Notes: a model not told the origin generated them from the letters alone. Shown: positions 1 to 12,500, numbered from the stretch's first letter. The stretch is 64,000 nt of DNA from Hippasteria phrygiana (GCA_037893225.1 JAZGUH010000408.1:310001-374000); one strand, 5' to 3'. Numbers and translations: made by a program.

Positions 1-1306
1 TTTGTCGTTTTTGTTTGTAGTCGCAGAAATTTGCGGCGGCGATGTGTATGTGGCATATTTCCAAGTAGTTTGGTCCAGGTATAAATGGCGCCGTTAACGT
101 CTAAAGAGCCTAGCCCGGGGGTAAAAAATATTTCAATAATGTGAACCACTCACCCACCCACCCCAAGTCAAAACCTGGGTGCGCCACTGAACGGGTCATG
201 TTCATTGTTTGCTTTCTTTGTTTTAACTTGCAGGTGCCATAGATCGTTTCGAATTTGGGCGGAGGGCATCGGCCGCAGACCGGGAGACAGAAAGTCACAA
301 GGTTGGTCGGCTCGTTCGTCGGCTCGTTGGTCTGTAGTGCCTCTAACTCCACTCATTTGTAATGTCGTTTCATATTTTGCTCCATCCTACCCCTATATGA
401 AGCAACTGCAGTTGAGATCAGTAAAATTACTTTATGTGGTCTGTTGGTCAAGGAGCGAAGTCAATATGGGAAGTCTCGGTTTCAAAAAAGCAAACATTCA
501 GAATAGCGTTTCTTTCAATTTGGGCATTAACACAATAGTGCAGCCGTAAAGCTCCAAAGCGTCCACTCAACGCAAACTATGAAGTACCGAGAATTTTCAG
601 AAATGTAAGCATTATTTTTAACACCGAAACCCGGAAGAGATAAACAAAACCCATCCTGCACTTTGTGACTTTTGTGTGATATACTACATGAACCAAGAAT
701 CTCTCATCGTCGTTCTTGTTGTGCGCGTTGCGGCTTAAAAAACAAAATAATGGCGCTAGCTTCGAAGTAATGAGGGCGCTATCCAATAGACCGTATAAAA
801 GTCGATCACTGATTTCTAACATACAAATCCGCTGTAGGCCGAAAAGAACGATTTTCTCTACGGCTACGGATATTCCCCGTAGCTCGCCAATGGCAAAACC
901 AAAGTCGTAGCCACTAAATACCCGATTCGGACACGGCCTAAGACGTACGACCAAAGCTCTGTGAAACTGATGGGGACGGTCAGTTTCGTCCAGTTTTGGG
1001 GAAAAAAAAGTCACAAATCAACACCGGTCGAATTGTCCTAAAAGAATAAAACAGATCAATGACCAATAATAACCGCAATGAGTGCTAACAATGGCCCAAG
1101 ACAAAAAGACCTTCTCAGTTAAGAATTTCACGGCCTCGGGTTAAAAGTCTTAGACAGTCACTGAGGGGGTCTAGTCCCCGACATCCGACAGGAAACACGG
1201 GGGAAGCTGGAGGGGTGAGTCACCGACCAGGCCCCAGTGTCTGCTCGGCAGGAGTGGTCATGTGGATCGTTGGGAAAAGTTTCATTCTAAAGCAGTAGGT
1301 GATTTT

Positions 1307-1734
1307 AAAGGTAATATACAACCTTTGCAAACATCAGAAAACAAAACTATACTGAATTATTATACCTCAAATGACTGTCAGTAAATAATAGTCTGAAGCA
1401 TCCTGTGAAATCATGGCACCTGATGTGCTGTCATTTTCAAGAAAAGTGGAACTTTTGTATCAATTTCCAACGATGGTCGACCGTCGTTGGAAAAAAACTG
1501 TTCCGCTTTATACCTGATAATTCCCCGGCGTCTACAAATTGCTCCGTTTTGTCTGAAGTGGGGTCAGGGAACAGACTACAAGAACAGCATTTTTTTCTCT
1601 TTGTTTTCTTAGCATCTATGCACCCAAAACTTTAAACAGGTAAGTTTTACAGTATTTGCTATAAAATACGAACTCCCAAATCCATTCATTTCTGAAAATT
1701 ACAGCAAAAGCAAATGTTGTATACTGTCTTTAAA
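1307..1734. mobile_element. Diverged MITE related to the copies at 6638-7135 and 48004-48497
   Basis: The ends are inverted: the left end reads TTTAAAGGTAATATACAACC and the right end, on the other strand, reads TTTAAAGACAGTATACAACA. The interior shares the stretch CAAGAAAAGTGGAA, a nearby palindrome with arms CCAACGA and TCGTTGG, and a CAAATCC..CATTTCTGAAAATT stretch with the two longer copies. No coding capacity is visible, so it is a non-autonomous element. The target duplication is not clear. Confidence 0.55.
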
Positions 1735-2556
1735 GGAACTTTGCAATAAAATTGTCTATATACTCGTTTTTATGTACACATGTAACTTTGTCTTACAACA
1801 CAAAAATACATGATTGTTTTCATTTGAAGTGAAAATAAGGTTGGGGTTGTTAGTACTTTTCAAATCTTTCCAATTTAGTCATGATAGGGGGAGCTGTTTC
1901 TGTTTGCTAATAGAAATAAATCCTTGTCAAATGTGCGCAATCTTTCCTTCAAAATATCCTAACAATGTTGTGAAGAAACGTTGGTTAGAAATAGATTCGA
2001 AACGAGCTATTAATATGGAAGTAAAAAAACAAATTCTTCTCCGAGTAAGTGTGAATTAAAGACGTTTGACATTTTTTCTACACAATGCTTTGGAAACACC
2101 ACTGATGTGCCTCTGATGACATCATGCTTTGGCTCATGAATATGCAAATTTTCCTATATATGCAATGACTCCCTATTAATGCTACAAAGGGCCTGGAAGT
2201 TTATAGTAACATGGAAATAACGCTATCAAACACATATTCATGTCATCAAAATTATATTACATAGTCTCTTTAAAAACAAAAGCTGGACCTTGCCCTTTGT
2301 GCGTTTAAAAATAAGGTTGGATTTTTCAGTTTTGTTTAACATTTTCCAATTTAGTCATGCGAGAGAACGCCATTAAACCCGTCAGGCAACATTAAATACA
2401 CGCTAAATTTAGAAAACGGACATATTTTTGGCATTCGTTAAAACCAGAAATAAAACCTGATTTACAAAGCAAATCCTATAATAAATATAATGTAATCCTA
2501 CAAAATGTACGATTGTGAAAGCCGTTTATTTTATATTGCATTGAGCATTTGTTTTT

Positions 2557-2755
2557 ATTGAAATCACCCAGTACAAGGCTAAACGCCACTCTAGGTAAAG
2601 GGGTTACGATCAGAGGGTGGCAGTTTGGCAACATTTTGAATTGCCAACCCTACCACCCTTAGGCCTATGGTTTTTCTGGGCCCAGATCTAAATAGAGGAA
2701 AATTCTTCAACAGATTCCAGAGAAATTATCCCAAGTACCAGACCCAGAAATATCC
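2557..2755 (+). repeat. Dispersed repeat (family R1), copy 1
   Basis: The sequence starting ATTGAAATCACCCAGTACAA, running through GCCAACCCTACCACCCTTA to TCTGGGCCCAGATCTAAATA, recurs at 15137-15362 and 43016-43336 (both on the opposite strand) and at 52824-53322 (same strand), with a fragment near 60112-60190. No clear terminal inverted repeats are visible, so a SINE-like or truncated element is possible. It carries no coding sequence. Confidence 0.65.
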
Positions 2756-5368
2756 AGACATATTAATAACATAAATATTAATGGCTCATATACACGCAGA
2801 CTGCCACTTTAAAACATATGCGTCACTTGCCTAAAATATCACTTCCATTTTTGGTAGCTTTATATAGCAATGCTACGAGTATATAGTTAAGTTAGGCCTA
2901 TAGTTACAGATTTGACAATAAAATCCAAAGAATCGATATTAATATTAATAAAAAATATTAATATTTGTTTCGTTATGCATCTTAGCGTTCATGTCTGTAT
3001 ATATAAAATATACCAACTTAGCTTAGAATACTAATATGTTGAAAGATTATTGCTATAAAAACTAGTAATAGAGATAAATCTAGCGTAATAAATCCCTGAA
3101 TCATTTTCTTCGGGATGCGGAAGTGAAGGAATTTCATGTTCACATCATAATCGGATGCTTTCATCTGCACAATCCTGACACCAACTACATGTTTATCTTG
3201 CGTACCGTATGGATGGAATAATATTATGGTACCGGCATTTTAAAATATACTGTTACCTTGATGGCACAGACTGCTGTGTAGGCAGCATGGATTTATATCC
3301 TGCAAGTGATGAAGATGAACGGTACGATTAGAGGTTGTCAGACGAAATATTAAGCAAGTGTCGTCTACAGCGTGGTGCCCTATAGACCAAGCCAGGGATG
3401 CGGAGGATAGCTCATCTCTGGGATGACTTCTCGCAAAATCTCTCTCATCTCCTGCATAATGGACCGACGGCAAAGCAGTCCCAGTGGATCGTCAAGTGAT
3501 AACATATTGATTAGCAGGAGATATCGATTCTGCGTATTGATTACGCGTTTGCCGATAGCTATCGATTAACTCTACAATACTTACAGATGGTCTTCGATCC
3601 ATACGGTACGGTGAAGTCATCACTGTCGACAATATTTTTATGATGTCAGGCTTTTGATCAGATTCTCATTTCTCTAAAACTCACGGCCCATTGTTTTATA
3701 TAGGATTGAGACGCAACAATTCCTACAGAATAAATATTACTGATGCATTTTAAGTGATAGCGTTGATGGTATTAAGATTATACCGATTAAATAATTCTAC
3801 TAATTTCACAAGTGTAGAATAATAATTGTTCCCGAAGGTTGAGGAGATTTTGTGATGTCAGCGACACTTTATGTCCCAAATACTGAAATACTCCCAGTTA
3901 AATCGGAGTGTACTGTGACAAGTGTGATCCGTGCAGAACCCCGTGTACAAATTGCCAAGTGAACTTTTATCAACACCTCACTCGTACAACCTTGACATTC
4001 TTACGGGAAACCGCTGAATGAACCACAATTCGACAACACACAACCAGTAACCACGATTCATGGGTAATCACCACCTCCCGTGTACTGACAGCTAAAAAAT
4101 GAAACTATTTAGGTGCGGGTTCCATATTTCAGGACTCGCCTTTCGACATTGACCATCGAAATAGAGCGGTGATAACAGATAGACTGTCACTACATGCACG
4201 CAATCATCAGGACTATTTTTGCTTGGGTTTTCAATCGACCGCGAATCATTTTCCACGAGGGGTTGATGTCAAGAAATCCCTACCGACAATTAAAGCTCAA
4301 ACCCTCATTGGCCTGCCGCCGACCACGCGCCGAGTTCAGCTTTCACGGAAGGAGTACGGGATCATGGTATGCACATGTACACTTAAAGTTGGATTTATGA
4401 TTGATGATGCATAATCAATAATGACATAAACGTGATAGTGCATGGGTATAAGTGGTGGGTTGTGTAAGAAGAAGCAAGTGTTGTATGAGGCTAAACTTCT
4501 GTCTGGACAGATTTTAAATATTTTATCCCTTCCTCCTGCCTAATGGGGATTAAAGCGACTGGATTTTGGTCGGAAGAGCTCTCAATTCCTCAAGGCAACT
4601 TATGAACTATAGAACAGGAGAGAGTGGATTTACAAGTATTGATTGGTTTGAAGATCGACCGTGAATCGACACTCGATATGAATGACCGCCTGGCAACAAC
4701 CATTTCAACATGCTAAACCAAGGATAGAGACTCGAAGAGAGTTTGTGAATGATCGAAATTGAAACACGCCTACTTTTTTCCCACTGCAAGTCAGAGAGGT
4801 CGTGTTTAATGACAGAGACACAAGGAAGGACAAGTTAGTTTATTCCGCACAACCGAAGAGTGTGGCATGTGTCTGTTTAAATCCAATTCAATGATGGAGA
4901 GACGAAAGTGAACAAAAATTTTTTCTCGCAGCTTTCTGAAACTCGCAGTGGAAAGGTTGTGTGGTAGCTGCCCGAGGAAGGAAAGCAGTGGATTGAGCAG
5001 TCAGTATTTATAGAAATATAGCGTAGGGACATCAGTCTGCTTGTAGTCGCTCTGGGCTCAAGGGTAGCACTATAAGCTATACGCCCGCCAGCTAACATCG
5101 CCAAGTAACGGCCACAGTGCCCGGTACTCTTCGGGTTCTGACACACAGCCCAAGACAACAAATCTGAACTTGAAATTGTATCGGCATCGTTCTGCTGTCA
5201 CTTTACTTCAGCACGAGGCCCGGGACACCAGTTCGCTGTACTTTACGCGCGTGTGTGGAATAGTGTACCGCTTGCACGAAGGAGTTGCGGGATCAACCTT
5301 GGGAGTTGTCAACTTCGGAAGATTTTTTTTATCCCATGTCGTCCAAGTTGTTACCTACTTTTGAAAAG

Positions 5369-5395
5369 ATGCCCAAATCACGAGTGGGTATTCAG
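5369..5395 (+). CDS. Candidate first coding exon of the SEPT2-group septin
   Basis: An ATG with A at -3 (AAAAGATGC) opens nine codons, MPKSRVGIQ, followed directly by GTTAGC, a usable though weak donor. The exon ends in phase 0, which is what the first certain exon at 9841 needs, and adding it gives 402 codons in frame. SEPT2-group proteins normally have a short variable N-terminus before the YVGF motif, so a 9-residue lead is reasonable. The region just upstream is relatively CpG-rich. The alternative is that the true first exon lies elsewhere in 1-9840 or outside the window; a transcript would decide. Confidence 0.4.
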
Positions 5396-6224
5396 GTTAG
5401 CATGTTTGCATGATTGCATCATCATTACGTCAGAATTAGGATTACAGTGTGGAAGGAATCTGCACTTTTGTGGGCAAGTATTGGATGTGAGGGGCATGAA
5501 ATAAGTGTACTGAATTTTGTGGAACTTTTTGTTATTTAAGCTTGCTCTACATTTTTGTTTTCGAGTGAGGTGGTCGAAATCGTTGTAGAGGGCTTGCACG
5601 CGCACGTCTTAAACCTCTATAGATTTCAACACGGTTACCATGGAATTTTTGGTTTTTATACTTTCATATATATATGCCCTACTGTCATTCAGCCGCTGAT
5701 TTTGTCAAAAAACCCATTGAAAACGCATGATATACTTTGATTTGTTTTAGTCTGAATATAGTTTGGCAGACTGTTTGTGTTATGTAATCAAATCGTTAAT
5801 ATTGCAGACGTGCGATAATTGCTTATGGCTAATGGCGTGGGTACGTCACGCGTGCAATTAGTGGTATCCATTAAGCTGTAATGGTCCATTGTGTCAGTAC
5901 GCGCGGTGGATGTTCAGTATAGAATAACATTGCGAGAACGTGAAATAGCAATTGGTTTGATTCAAACAAGGTTCCCTCCAAACCAGTATCTTTCAGTTGG
6001 TGAAAAACATTGTCTGTAAAACTCACCAACAACGGAGCTTAAAAGGCCTACCGGAATTTCTGCAAGATCAGAAAGGATGAGTTCTTTCAGCCACTACACG
6101 GGCCATAGTGATCGTCATGGACTTGGATCCTGAGGCAGAATGCCAAAGTGAAAGTTTTCCCACAAATTGTCGTCTGAAAAACATTTGAAGAGCCGGAGGG
6201 GGGATTGCCACATATCATTAGGAT

Positions 6225-6500
6225 ATGCCCCCTTCCCTCATCCGTGGAGTCATGGTCTCTTTCTACATACTATGGGATCGATACTCCTCCAAGGGACCAT
6301 GGTCTCTTCCCACATGGAATCATGAACTCATGATCATCTTCCTTCTTCCTGGGACCGTGGTCCCTTCCTACAGATCCATTGGATCATGGCCATCTCCCTT
6401 CTACCCGGGAGTGGTCCCTTCCCACCTACTATGGGATTATGGCCATCTCCCTTCTGCCATGGGATCATGGTCCCTTCCCACCTACCATCGGAGGCCATAG
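6225..6500. repeat. Degenerate minisatellite
   Basis: Motifs such as ATGGTCCCTTCCCACCTACT, ATGGGATCATGG and GGCCATCTCCCTTCT recur every few tens of bases, making a GGGACCATGG/CCATGGTCCC-rich tandem block. The open frames across it are artefacts of the repeat. No gene-like feature is attached. Confidence 0.6.
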
Positions 6501-6637
6501 AATGATGGGGAAAAGAATCCACCAGTTTGGAAAACTCAGAACCATCAGGATTTCCCGCCGAATTCAACAAGGTCGCTTCTGGCGAATGTATGTTCTTATT
6601 CTTCCATGGTGAGATGAACTCGTCACTATTGCACACA

Positions 6638-7135
6638 TTTAAATGCAGTGTACATGATTGGTCATTGTTGCAGTTTTCAGAAATGGGCGGATTTAGGGGT
6701 TAGTATTTTATTGGAAATATCGTTCCACTGACCTGTTCAAAGTTTTGCGTTGTTGGGTGGGGAAAAAAGCGAGAAAAAAACGGCGCTCGTTTTCAACCCG
6801 TTGGATGGACGGATGATATATCCTTTAGTCAAGGCGCACGTGGCTATCTGGGCGCGTGACGCGCCCCGAATGCCATCATGTCCGGGGCGCGCCACTCGTC
6901 CGGGTAGCCGCGCGCGCCTTGACTAAAGGCTACAGGGCAGTTTTCCAACGATTTCCAGCTGGAAATCGTTGGCAAACGATATATATTTCCATTTTTCTTG
7001 ACAACGACAGCACACCTGGTGCTATAATTTCACAGGATGATTGAGACTACTATTGGCTTACAGTCTAGTAAGGGATTTCGAAATAATTCAGTAGAAAAAA
7101 AATGGAGGATTACCAATCGTGTACACTACCTTTAA
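6638..7135. mobile_element. MITE with TIRs AGTGTACA..GATTGGT, copy A
   Basis: The left end TGCAGTGTACATGATTGGTC is mirrored at the right end by ACCAATCGTGTACACTACCT. The interior contains a GC-rich palindrome around GGGCGCG and TTGACTAAAGGC and a perfect hairpin CAACGATTTCC/GGAAATCGTTG. A close copy lies at 48004-48497 with the interior in the opposite orientation, and a diverged one at 1307-1734. There is no coding capacity. Confidence 0.75.
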
Positions 7136-8364
7136 TATTTGAATTAAATGCCCCACAGCATGGCGTATAATACCATGTATGTATATACATGTATATCCAA
7201 AGCTTGGCGCATGAGGTTAAAACCCTTTGCCTTAACCACAAAGAGTTGCCAGAGACACAACACGGAACTGCCATGCATGGATGTGTCACAAAACACCACA
7301 CGGTTACATCGAGCGTTGACATGTATTTTTTGAGTCGAGAACACTTCCGCCAACACTGCATGAATAGTCTCATACCCGAGTGCTTAATCACGCCATGATA
7401 TATTTCGTGTTTTTGTTTGACAAAAATAGCGTCGTATGTGGTATTTTGAAACAGATTTACGACCGAGGGATACATGTGAACTGCCGGTTTAAGTGCATGA
7501 TATTATGATTTGTGACTGTTTGTGAAGTACAGTTTGTGAATGTGGTGGGCGTGCATTGTGTTTTTTTCGAAAGGAATGGTTAGCTGTGATTGCCGTCATT
7601 ATTAAAACCATCGAATTAAACATGGCAAAAAGGTGAAACCATGTACATATTAGAAAGTCCTATACTAATCTGTGGGAAAGTAACTTTTGCATAATGTCGT
7701 AAATATCTGTAAAATAAATTTGATGTATTACACAGTGCTATTTTGCAGACTTGTTAAACTAAAAACCAAAAATAAGACCATTGTAAAAAAAAAAGACAAA
7801 TTAGACTGCTGAAGAGTTCTTTAAGAATGTGGATCTACGGTCGCTATATTGGCGGTTATTTTTTAGACTTGCAGATTAAACTCAATTATTCAAAAGCTTC
7901 TGCCTTGACCAAAAGCTAAAACGGAAATACATGTATGTGTATACATTGCCTTGATAATATTAGCATGTCATGAATTATGCAACCGAGATAGTCCTGCGTG
8001 TTTCGAATGCGTGTTTCTCTAAATTCTAATTCAGGGATTTGCTTCGAATATCACAGTACACACGGGCCAAGGAGAAGTGTCCATGTTTACCGTCCTCGCC
8101 CGCTTTTTTTTTAGGTCCCTTTGTTTTTGTTCTGATTTGGATTTTGCTTCAAGAAAAAACCAAAATAAACACAAGGGACAAAGTTGCCTGATCGCAAGAT
8201 ATTATATGAGTCACTTTTGGCCAAAAAAGGGTAACCATGTTGGAAGTGAGGCTTTGGTCATCAAAGACACTTTTGAAGCAGAATGCAAGTTATTTTATTA
8301 TGTTATGTAAAATAATTATTTGTTTTATTTCACATATATATATTTGTTTCATTTACTTTTTCCC

Positions 8365-8388
8365 TTTTTTTTGGGGGGGGGGGGGGGG
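8365..8388 (+). repeat. T8-G16 homopolymer block
   Basis: Eight T are followed by sixteen G and then C. The same arrangement, again exactly T8-G16-C, occurs at 9205-9228, and similar blocks lie at 40266-40288, 55808-55850 and (as C) 60580-60603. The G run could form a G-quadruplex. Run length may also be distorted by assembly. Confidence 0.8.
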
Positions 8389-9204
8389 CTTTTTCCACTT
8401 GCTGTGTTGCATCCGGAACCTTTAAAAAAAAAACCAGGACACTGATTTCACAGAAAGTGAAACAAATAAATGACTAACATTCTAGGAAGCCATGCATTAT
8501 AATCAAAATTACAGTATCAAAATTATAATATCAGGAAATTGTTCAAGTGTGCATGTTAGACTTAAATCACGAACCTCCTTTGTGGCGTCTGCAGTTTAGG
8601 AAAGATCACTTCCGTTTACGCCGGCGCAATAGATTTCCCACTGTTATATTTTTGTTCCCAAATTAGGTCATCCGTTTCGAAAGGTCAGAAGGTCACATAG
8701 TATTTATAAATACAGGGACAGTTACCGCAATTTATTGCCTGAAGAAGAAACATTATTGTGTTTTTTTTTAGAAGAAAAGAGTGAGAATATATAGCTCTTT
8801 TACTTGTGTAGAAACTGCAACCTATTTTGTTCAGTACTGTGACAAGAAATATATAGCGAGTGGATTTATGGAGGAAACATAATTTTTTTTGGGATTAATT
8901 ATTGGATTGCCGCTCTCAGCTTTCTATGAGCAGAACCTGCGTTTGTCTTATCCCAAAAGGAAGATAAATGTAGATAAAATGTAGGGCAACTGTCTGTGTG
9001 CATTACACAAGTGGTATTCAAAGGTGCACACAAAAGTAGCGGTGGTTTTTGGCCGAAAATTTATTAATTTTGACAAAATATTGATTTCTAAATGATGTCA
9101 TTAGGACCTAGCAAAGGCTTGGTAGATTCTTCGGATTTATTTGTTCAATTAAATTTTCGGATTTTTTTCCCCAGTTAACTTTTACTGATTTATTTATTAG
9201 TATA

Positions 9205-9228
9205 TTTTTTTTGGGGGGGGGGGGGGGG
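9205..9228 (+). repeat. Second T8-G16 homopolymer block
   Basis: It is identical in layout to the block at 8365-8388 and is followed by a further 60-base G-rich stretch (GGGTGGGGAGGGGTGAGG and onward), giving strong G-quadruplex potential on the + strand. Confidence 0.8.
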
Positions 9229-9840
9229 CAATGGGTGGGGAGGGGTGAGGTTAAGGGTTGGGAGTGGGGTGGGGGCTATAATAATACTCTACACAGTCCG
9301 GGTTCTAGACCTAGGCAATACACCAGACATGAAATGTGCTTTAGACATACATGTATTTACGTAATTGTACTGCATATCATTTTATTGCATGAGCATTGTA
9401 CAGCTCAATGGAAAGGCAAATGTTTTACACCTCCATTAATGACAAAATAGGGATGAATGCATAATGAGGCAGCCCCATTCCCCGCATTTACCGTATTAAA
9501 ATACAACATTCAGTGATGCATGTGCTTTTTAAGGCAACATTTGTTGTATAGGCTAAACCTGAGTTACAGTGACTTACCGATTTTGTTTAGAATTTGTTGG
9601 GGTAATTTCTGAGCGGGACTCGTCACCGAGAGGAGGGAGGGGGTTCGAACCACCCACCCACAGCCCATGGGCCTTGGGAGGGCTATATCAATGGATGAGG
9701 TTGAACACAGCCCAAATGACGATGGTAGTGGTGATGGGTGTACTTTAAGCGGTGTACTCCCATAAATAATGTGAAAAATATACAGGAATGAACACATTAT
9801 GGTGTATAATAATTAACTTTTGTTATTTCCCTTGCTACAG

Positions 9841-9937
9841 CAAGCGGGTCGAGAGTATGTAGGGTTCGCCACCCTACCCGACCAAGTACATCGTAAGTCG
9901 GTCAAGAAAGGCTTCGAATTCACGCTGATGGTTGTAG
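9841..9937 (+). CDS. Septin (SEPT2 group), first certain coding exon
   Basis: Septins are GTP-binding proteins that form hetero-oligomeric filaments at the cell cortex, cytokinesis furrow and cilium base. This exon (acceptor TGCTACAG, donor GTAAGT) encodes [20 protein letters not shown] followed by EFTLMVVG. [20 protein letters not shown] is a hallmark of SEPT1/2/4/5; the HRKSVKK stretch is the polybasic, phosphoinositide-binding region just before the P-loop. The exon starts in phase 0 and ends after one base of the first G1 glycine codon. With the candidate start at 5369 the residues are about 10-41 of 402. The subgroup assignment rests on recognised motifs, not on a tree. Confidence 0.93.
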
Positions 9938-11013
9938 GTAAGTAGAAAACCTTGAGACGTCCTAGATGATCGTTTCTTGTTTTAATTCTTAAAATCTGGC
10001 CAAAAATATGATGTGAAGATGTATAAGAAAAAAATGTCATCATATTGTTTAAATCATTATTTTTTTTAAATATTATAATTTCATATGTGGTTCATTTCCA
10101 CTTTACTTTCATCATTGTCCAAAATTAAGTACAGTTTTTGCCTTACAACCTCAATGAAAATGCATAGGCCAACATTTTCATTTCCGCACAAGTTTCTATT
10201 ATTTTGTTTCTATATATTTTCTGTTAGTTATTTTACATTTTCATTAAAAATATAATGTAAAGGTTTTTTTTATTGACCACCCACTTAATTTAGCTTGTGG
10301 CCTAAAATTAAATAAATTTAAATCAAAAATCTAATCTACTTGTGTCATTTAATTTATTACAGAAATGTAAATATGAACGTTGAAACGGAATACACGTTAT
10401 AACAGGCCCAATTTTATTTCCAATTCTGGCTGAAAATATGTTAACACCGTCGCATCTGCGCTCGAAGTAATTACTGCAAAGCGTCTGTATAGTTGGTATT
10501 TTTGACAAGCAATGCGATACGTGAAACAGCATTTCAAGACGAAGAGAAAAGGTGGTAGAAAAATATTGCTAGTGGCTGTCGTGTAAGAGAATAGCTTGAT
10601 GAGGTATTTGTGGTCCTGAGTGGGTCGCTAAGCGCGCTATTTTGCCGCCAGCACAATGAGCTACGATTTCATTTTTCCCGACAGCTATAGATACACAACT
10701 TACTGGTAAGGTAATTGATTCGAAAAATATCGGGGAAATAATCCAAAGTAGTTTGGGAAGAGTTTAGTGTGAACAACTCTTGTTTTAAAAATTTGATCTA
10801 TCTTGTACCTCCGATTTTAATGTTAAAATCTACAAATTCAAACAGCACGTTCATTTTAATTGTCAATTTTCATTTTCTTTCTCATTCAATAAAAGCAAAT
10901 ATTTACCATCGTATTGTACTGCATATAATTCATTGTGTTTGGCGCATTGGTAACACAAGAGACTTCGATCTAAAACCGATATTCAAAGTAAGTTATTTCC
11001 TTGTTTACAACAG
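9938..11013. other. Septin intron 2
   Basis: About 1.1 kb of AT-rich sequence bounded by GTAAGT and TTTACAACAG. No exon, RNA gene or clear mobile element is seen inside. Confidence 0.85.
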
Positions 11014-11100
11014 GTGAATCGGGCCTTGGAAAATCTACTTTAGTGAACAGTTTGTTTCTGACGGATCTATACAAGGAGCGACGGGAGCTCAGCGCAGATG
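11014..11100 (+). CDS. Septin exon with the G1 P-loop
   Basis: It encodes [20 protein letters not shown] and [17 protein letters not shown] (residues about 42-49) is the septin P-loop, G1 (GxxxxGKS/T), which holds the GTP phosphates. The donor is GTAAAC. It enters in phase 1 and leaves in phase 1. [11 protein letters not shown] matches the SEPT2-group consensus closely, closer to SEPT4/5 than SEPT2 in the KERRELSAD segment. Confidence 0.95.
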
Positions 11101-12074
11101 GTAAACATAATTCATGACATTAATCATCAAAGTTTGTTTCAGTGACATTTCAAGTTGTGTCGGCGTCTCATTTTTGAGTTGTCGCTTCTGCGAACTGAAT
11201 TAAGTTTCCATTTCCATGGATTTTGTTTCGTTTACGGTTTATTCTTGAGAGCATTCATTATGAATGATGACGATGGTGCTTTTGCTAAATTTAATTCTAT
11301 GAATAGGCTGATAAATAAAGATTGGATAACACAGTAAAAACATTAGCATTAACAACAGATAACATTATACGTTGTTTTGTTCGCTGAACAGAAAGCAAAA
11401 TGTATTACGGTAATAAAAACATTCGTTTTCTGTTCTGTCATATTTGCTGATTTCCTTGTATAACAGATTAAACTAAAGTCTGCTTTCCTTGTGGTTTGTT
11501 TGATGACAATAGCAGAATCACATTGAATATATGACAAAGCGCTTGTTTCTTCGTCTGCTAGTCCTTCGTCCTGCCTTTTGCTTGTTCAGTGTTTTATTGT
11601 CTGTCTCAAAACCAGTTAAAAAAAACAAAATCAAAAACAAAACAAAACATTTTTTTCTAGGGGAAGGCTAAAACACTTACGGGTCGGGAGTTGGGGGTGG
11701 GGTCTAGGGAAGTGGCGTATCCGGGTTTTAGAGGGAAGGGGGGGGGGGGGGGGGGTTGAAACAAATTATGTGGAGGCGCTTCCAGTTTTTAGCTAAAAAT
11801 TAAGATAAATAAAACAAATGGGAAAATGCTGCAGGGGAGCGTTAGTTTCATGCCATGGGGTGTAGACTATTTCAAATTCAGGGTTTCTCCCTTTTGTGTT
11901 GAAAACTATATTATTCAAAAATCTGAAATATTTCCAATATTTGCCAGGTACCTTTTGCAAACTAAAACCCCTTACAATAATAATTCGGCCTTGAATTTCG
12001 ATCCCTAAAAATTGCCTTTCTGTCATTTTTGTCTCCAACCAACCACCAATGCTGCTTGTCATTTCGCCCTCCAG
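11101..12074. other. Septin intron 3
   Basis: It is AT-rich and contains a G17-18 run near 11739-11757 within GTGGCGTATCCGGGTTTTAG, a phrase that recurs degenerately at about 16043 and looks like part of a dispersed repeat. No exon is seen. Confidence 0.8.
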
Positions 12075-12198
12075 AGCGCATCGAACAGACGGTTGAAATC
12101 AAGCGATGCTCGGTAGACATTGAGGAACAAGGAGTTCGGCTTCGACTCACCGTAGTCGACACGCCAGGCTTCGGGGATTCAGTCAATTGTAACAACTC
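12075..12198 (+). CDS. Septin exon with switch I threonine and G3
   Basis: It encodes [20 protein letters not shown] and on to [17 protein letters not shown]. The Thr in EQTVE (residue about 76) matches the switch threonine (Thr78 of human SEPT2) needed for GTP hydrolysis in catalytically active septins. DTPG (99-102) is the G3 motif. So this septin should be able to hydrolyse GTP, unlike the SEPT6 group that lacks the Thr. Acceptor CCAG, donor GTAAGT. Confidence 0.95.
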
Positions 12199-12500
12199 GT
12201 AAGTCGACACAGAGTGAAAAATAATTTCATTATTGTTTTTTTTCGCGAGAACAGCCAATGATCTATCCAGATTTATATACATTGAGATCAGTGTGGCAAA
12301 TGACAATGCTAAATTTTACAGCGCCCCCAACGGACACAATGTTAGTCTGGTTTCAGTTGCTATGCTTAAAACAAGTTTACAAACTCTATACAGTGCAAAC
12401 TACGAGGTAGGAACCATGCCAAAATTGATTATTCATCCGCTGAAACAAAGAACCATTGATTAATCATGGTTATATTTTCCCTTATTGTTTTTCCTCAAAG

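Larger units (their letters stand above)
1..5368. other. Upstream region of the septin gene, no supported coding exon
   Basis: I see no convincing coding exon here; open frames are short and without recognisable domains. The stretch holds a MITE-like copy at 1307-1734, a dispersed repeat at 2557-2755, the terminal motif of a short DNA element (a TAGGCCGTGTCCGAAT type end, read on the minus strand) near 925-943, and several AT-rich palindromic patches around 2930-2960 and 3520-3570. The part from about 5000 to 5350 is richer in CpG than its surroundings and could contain the septin promoter and 5' UTR; this is inference only, since no TATA box or initiator is convincing. Confidence 0.4.
5396..9840. 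other. Septin intron 1 (if the 5369 start is right)
   Basis: No coding exon is seen. It contains an imperfect CATGG/TCCCTTCCCACC minisatellite (about 6225-6500), a MITE (6638-7135), two T8G16 homopolymer blocks (8365-8388 and 9205-9228) and otherwise AT-rich single-copy-looking sequence. The intron ends in CCCTTGCTACAG, a good acceptor. Confidence 0.45.

Noticed and set aside
3240..3530. Alternative first exon with MDLYPASDEDERY or MDRRQSSPSGSSS starts
   Set aside because: Neither start has a donor that gives phase 0 into the 9841 exon, and an in-frame stop follows closely.
6379..6636. Proline-rich protein encoded by overlapping frames
   Set aside because: The frames come from a degenerate tandem repeat that is open in several frames on both strands.
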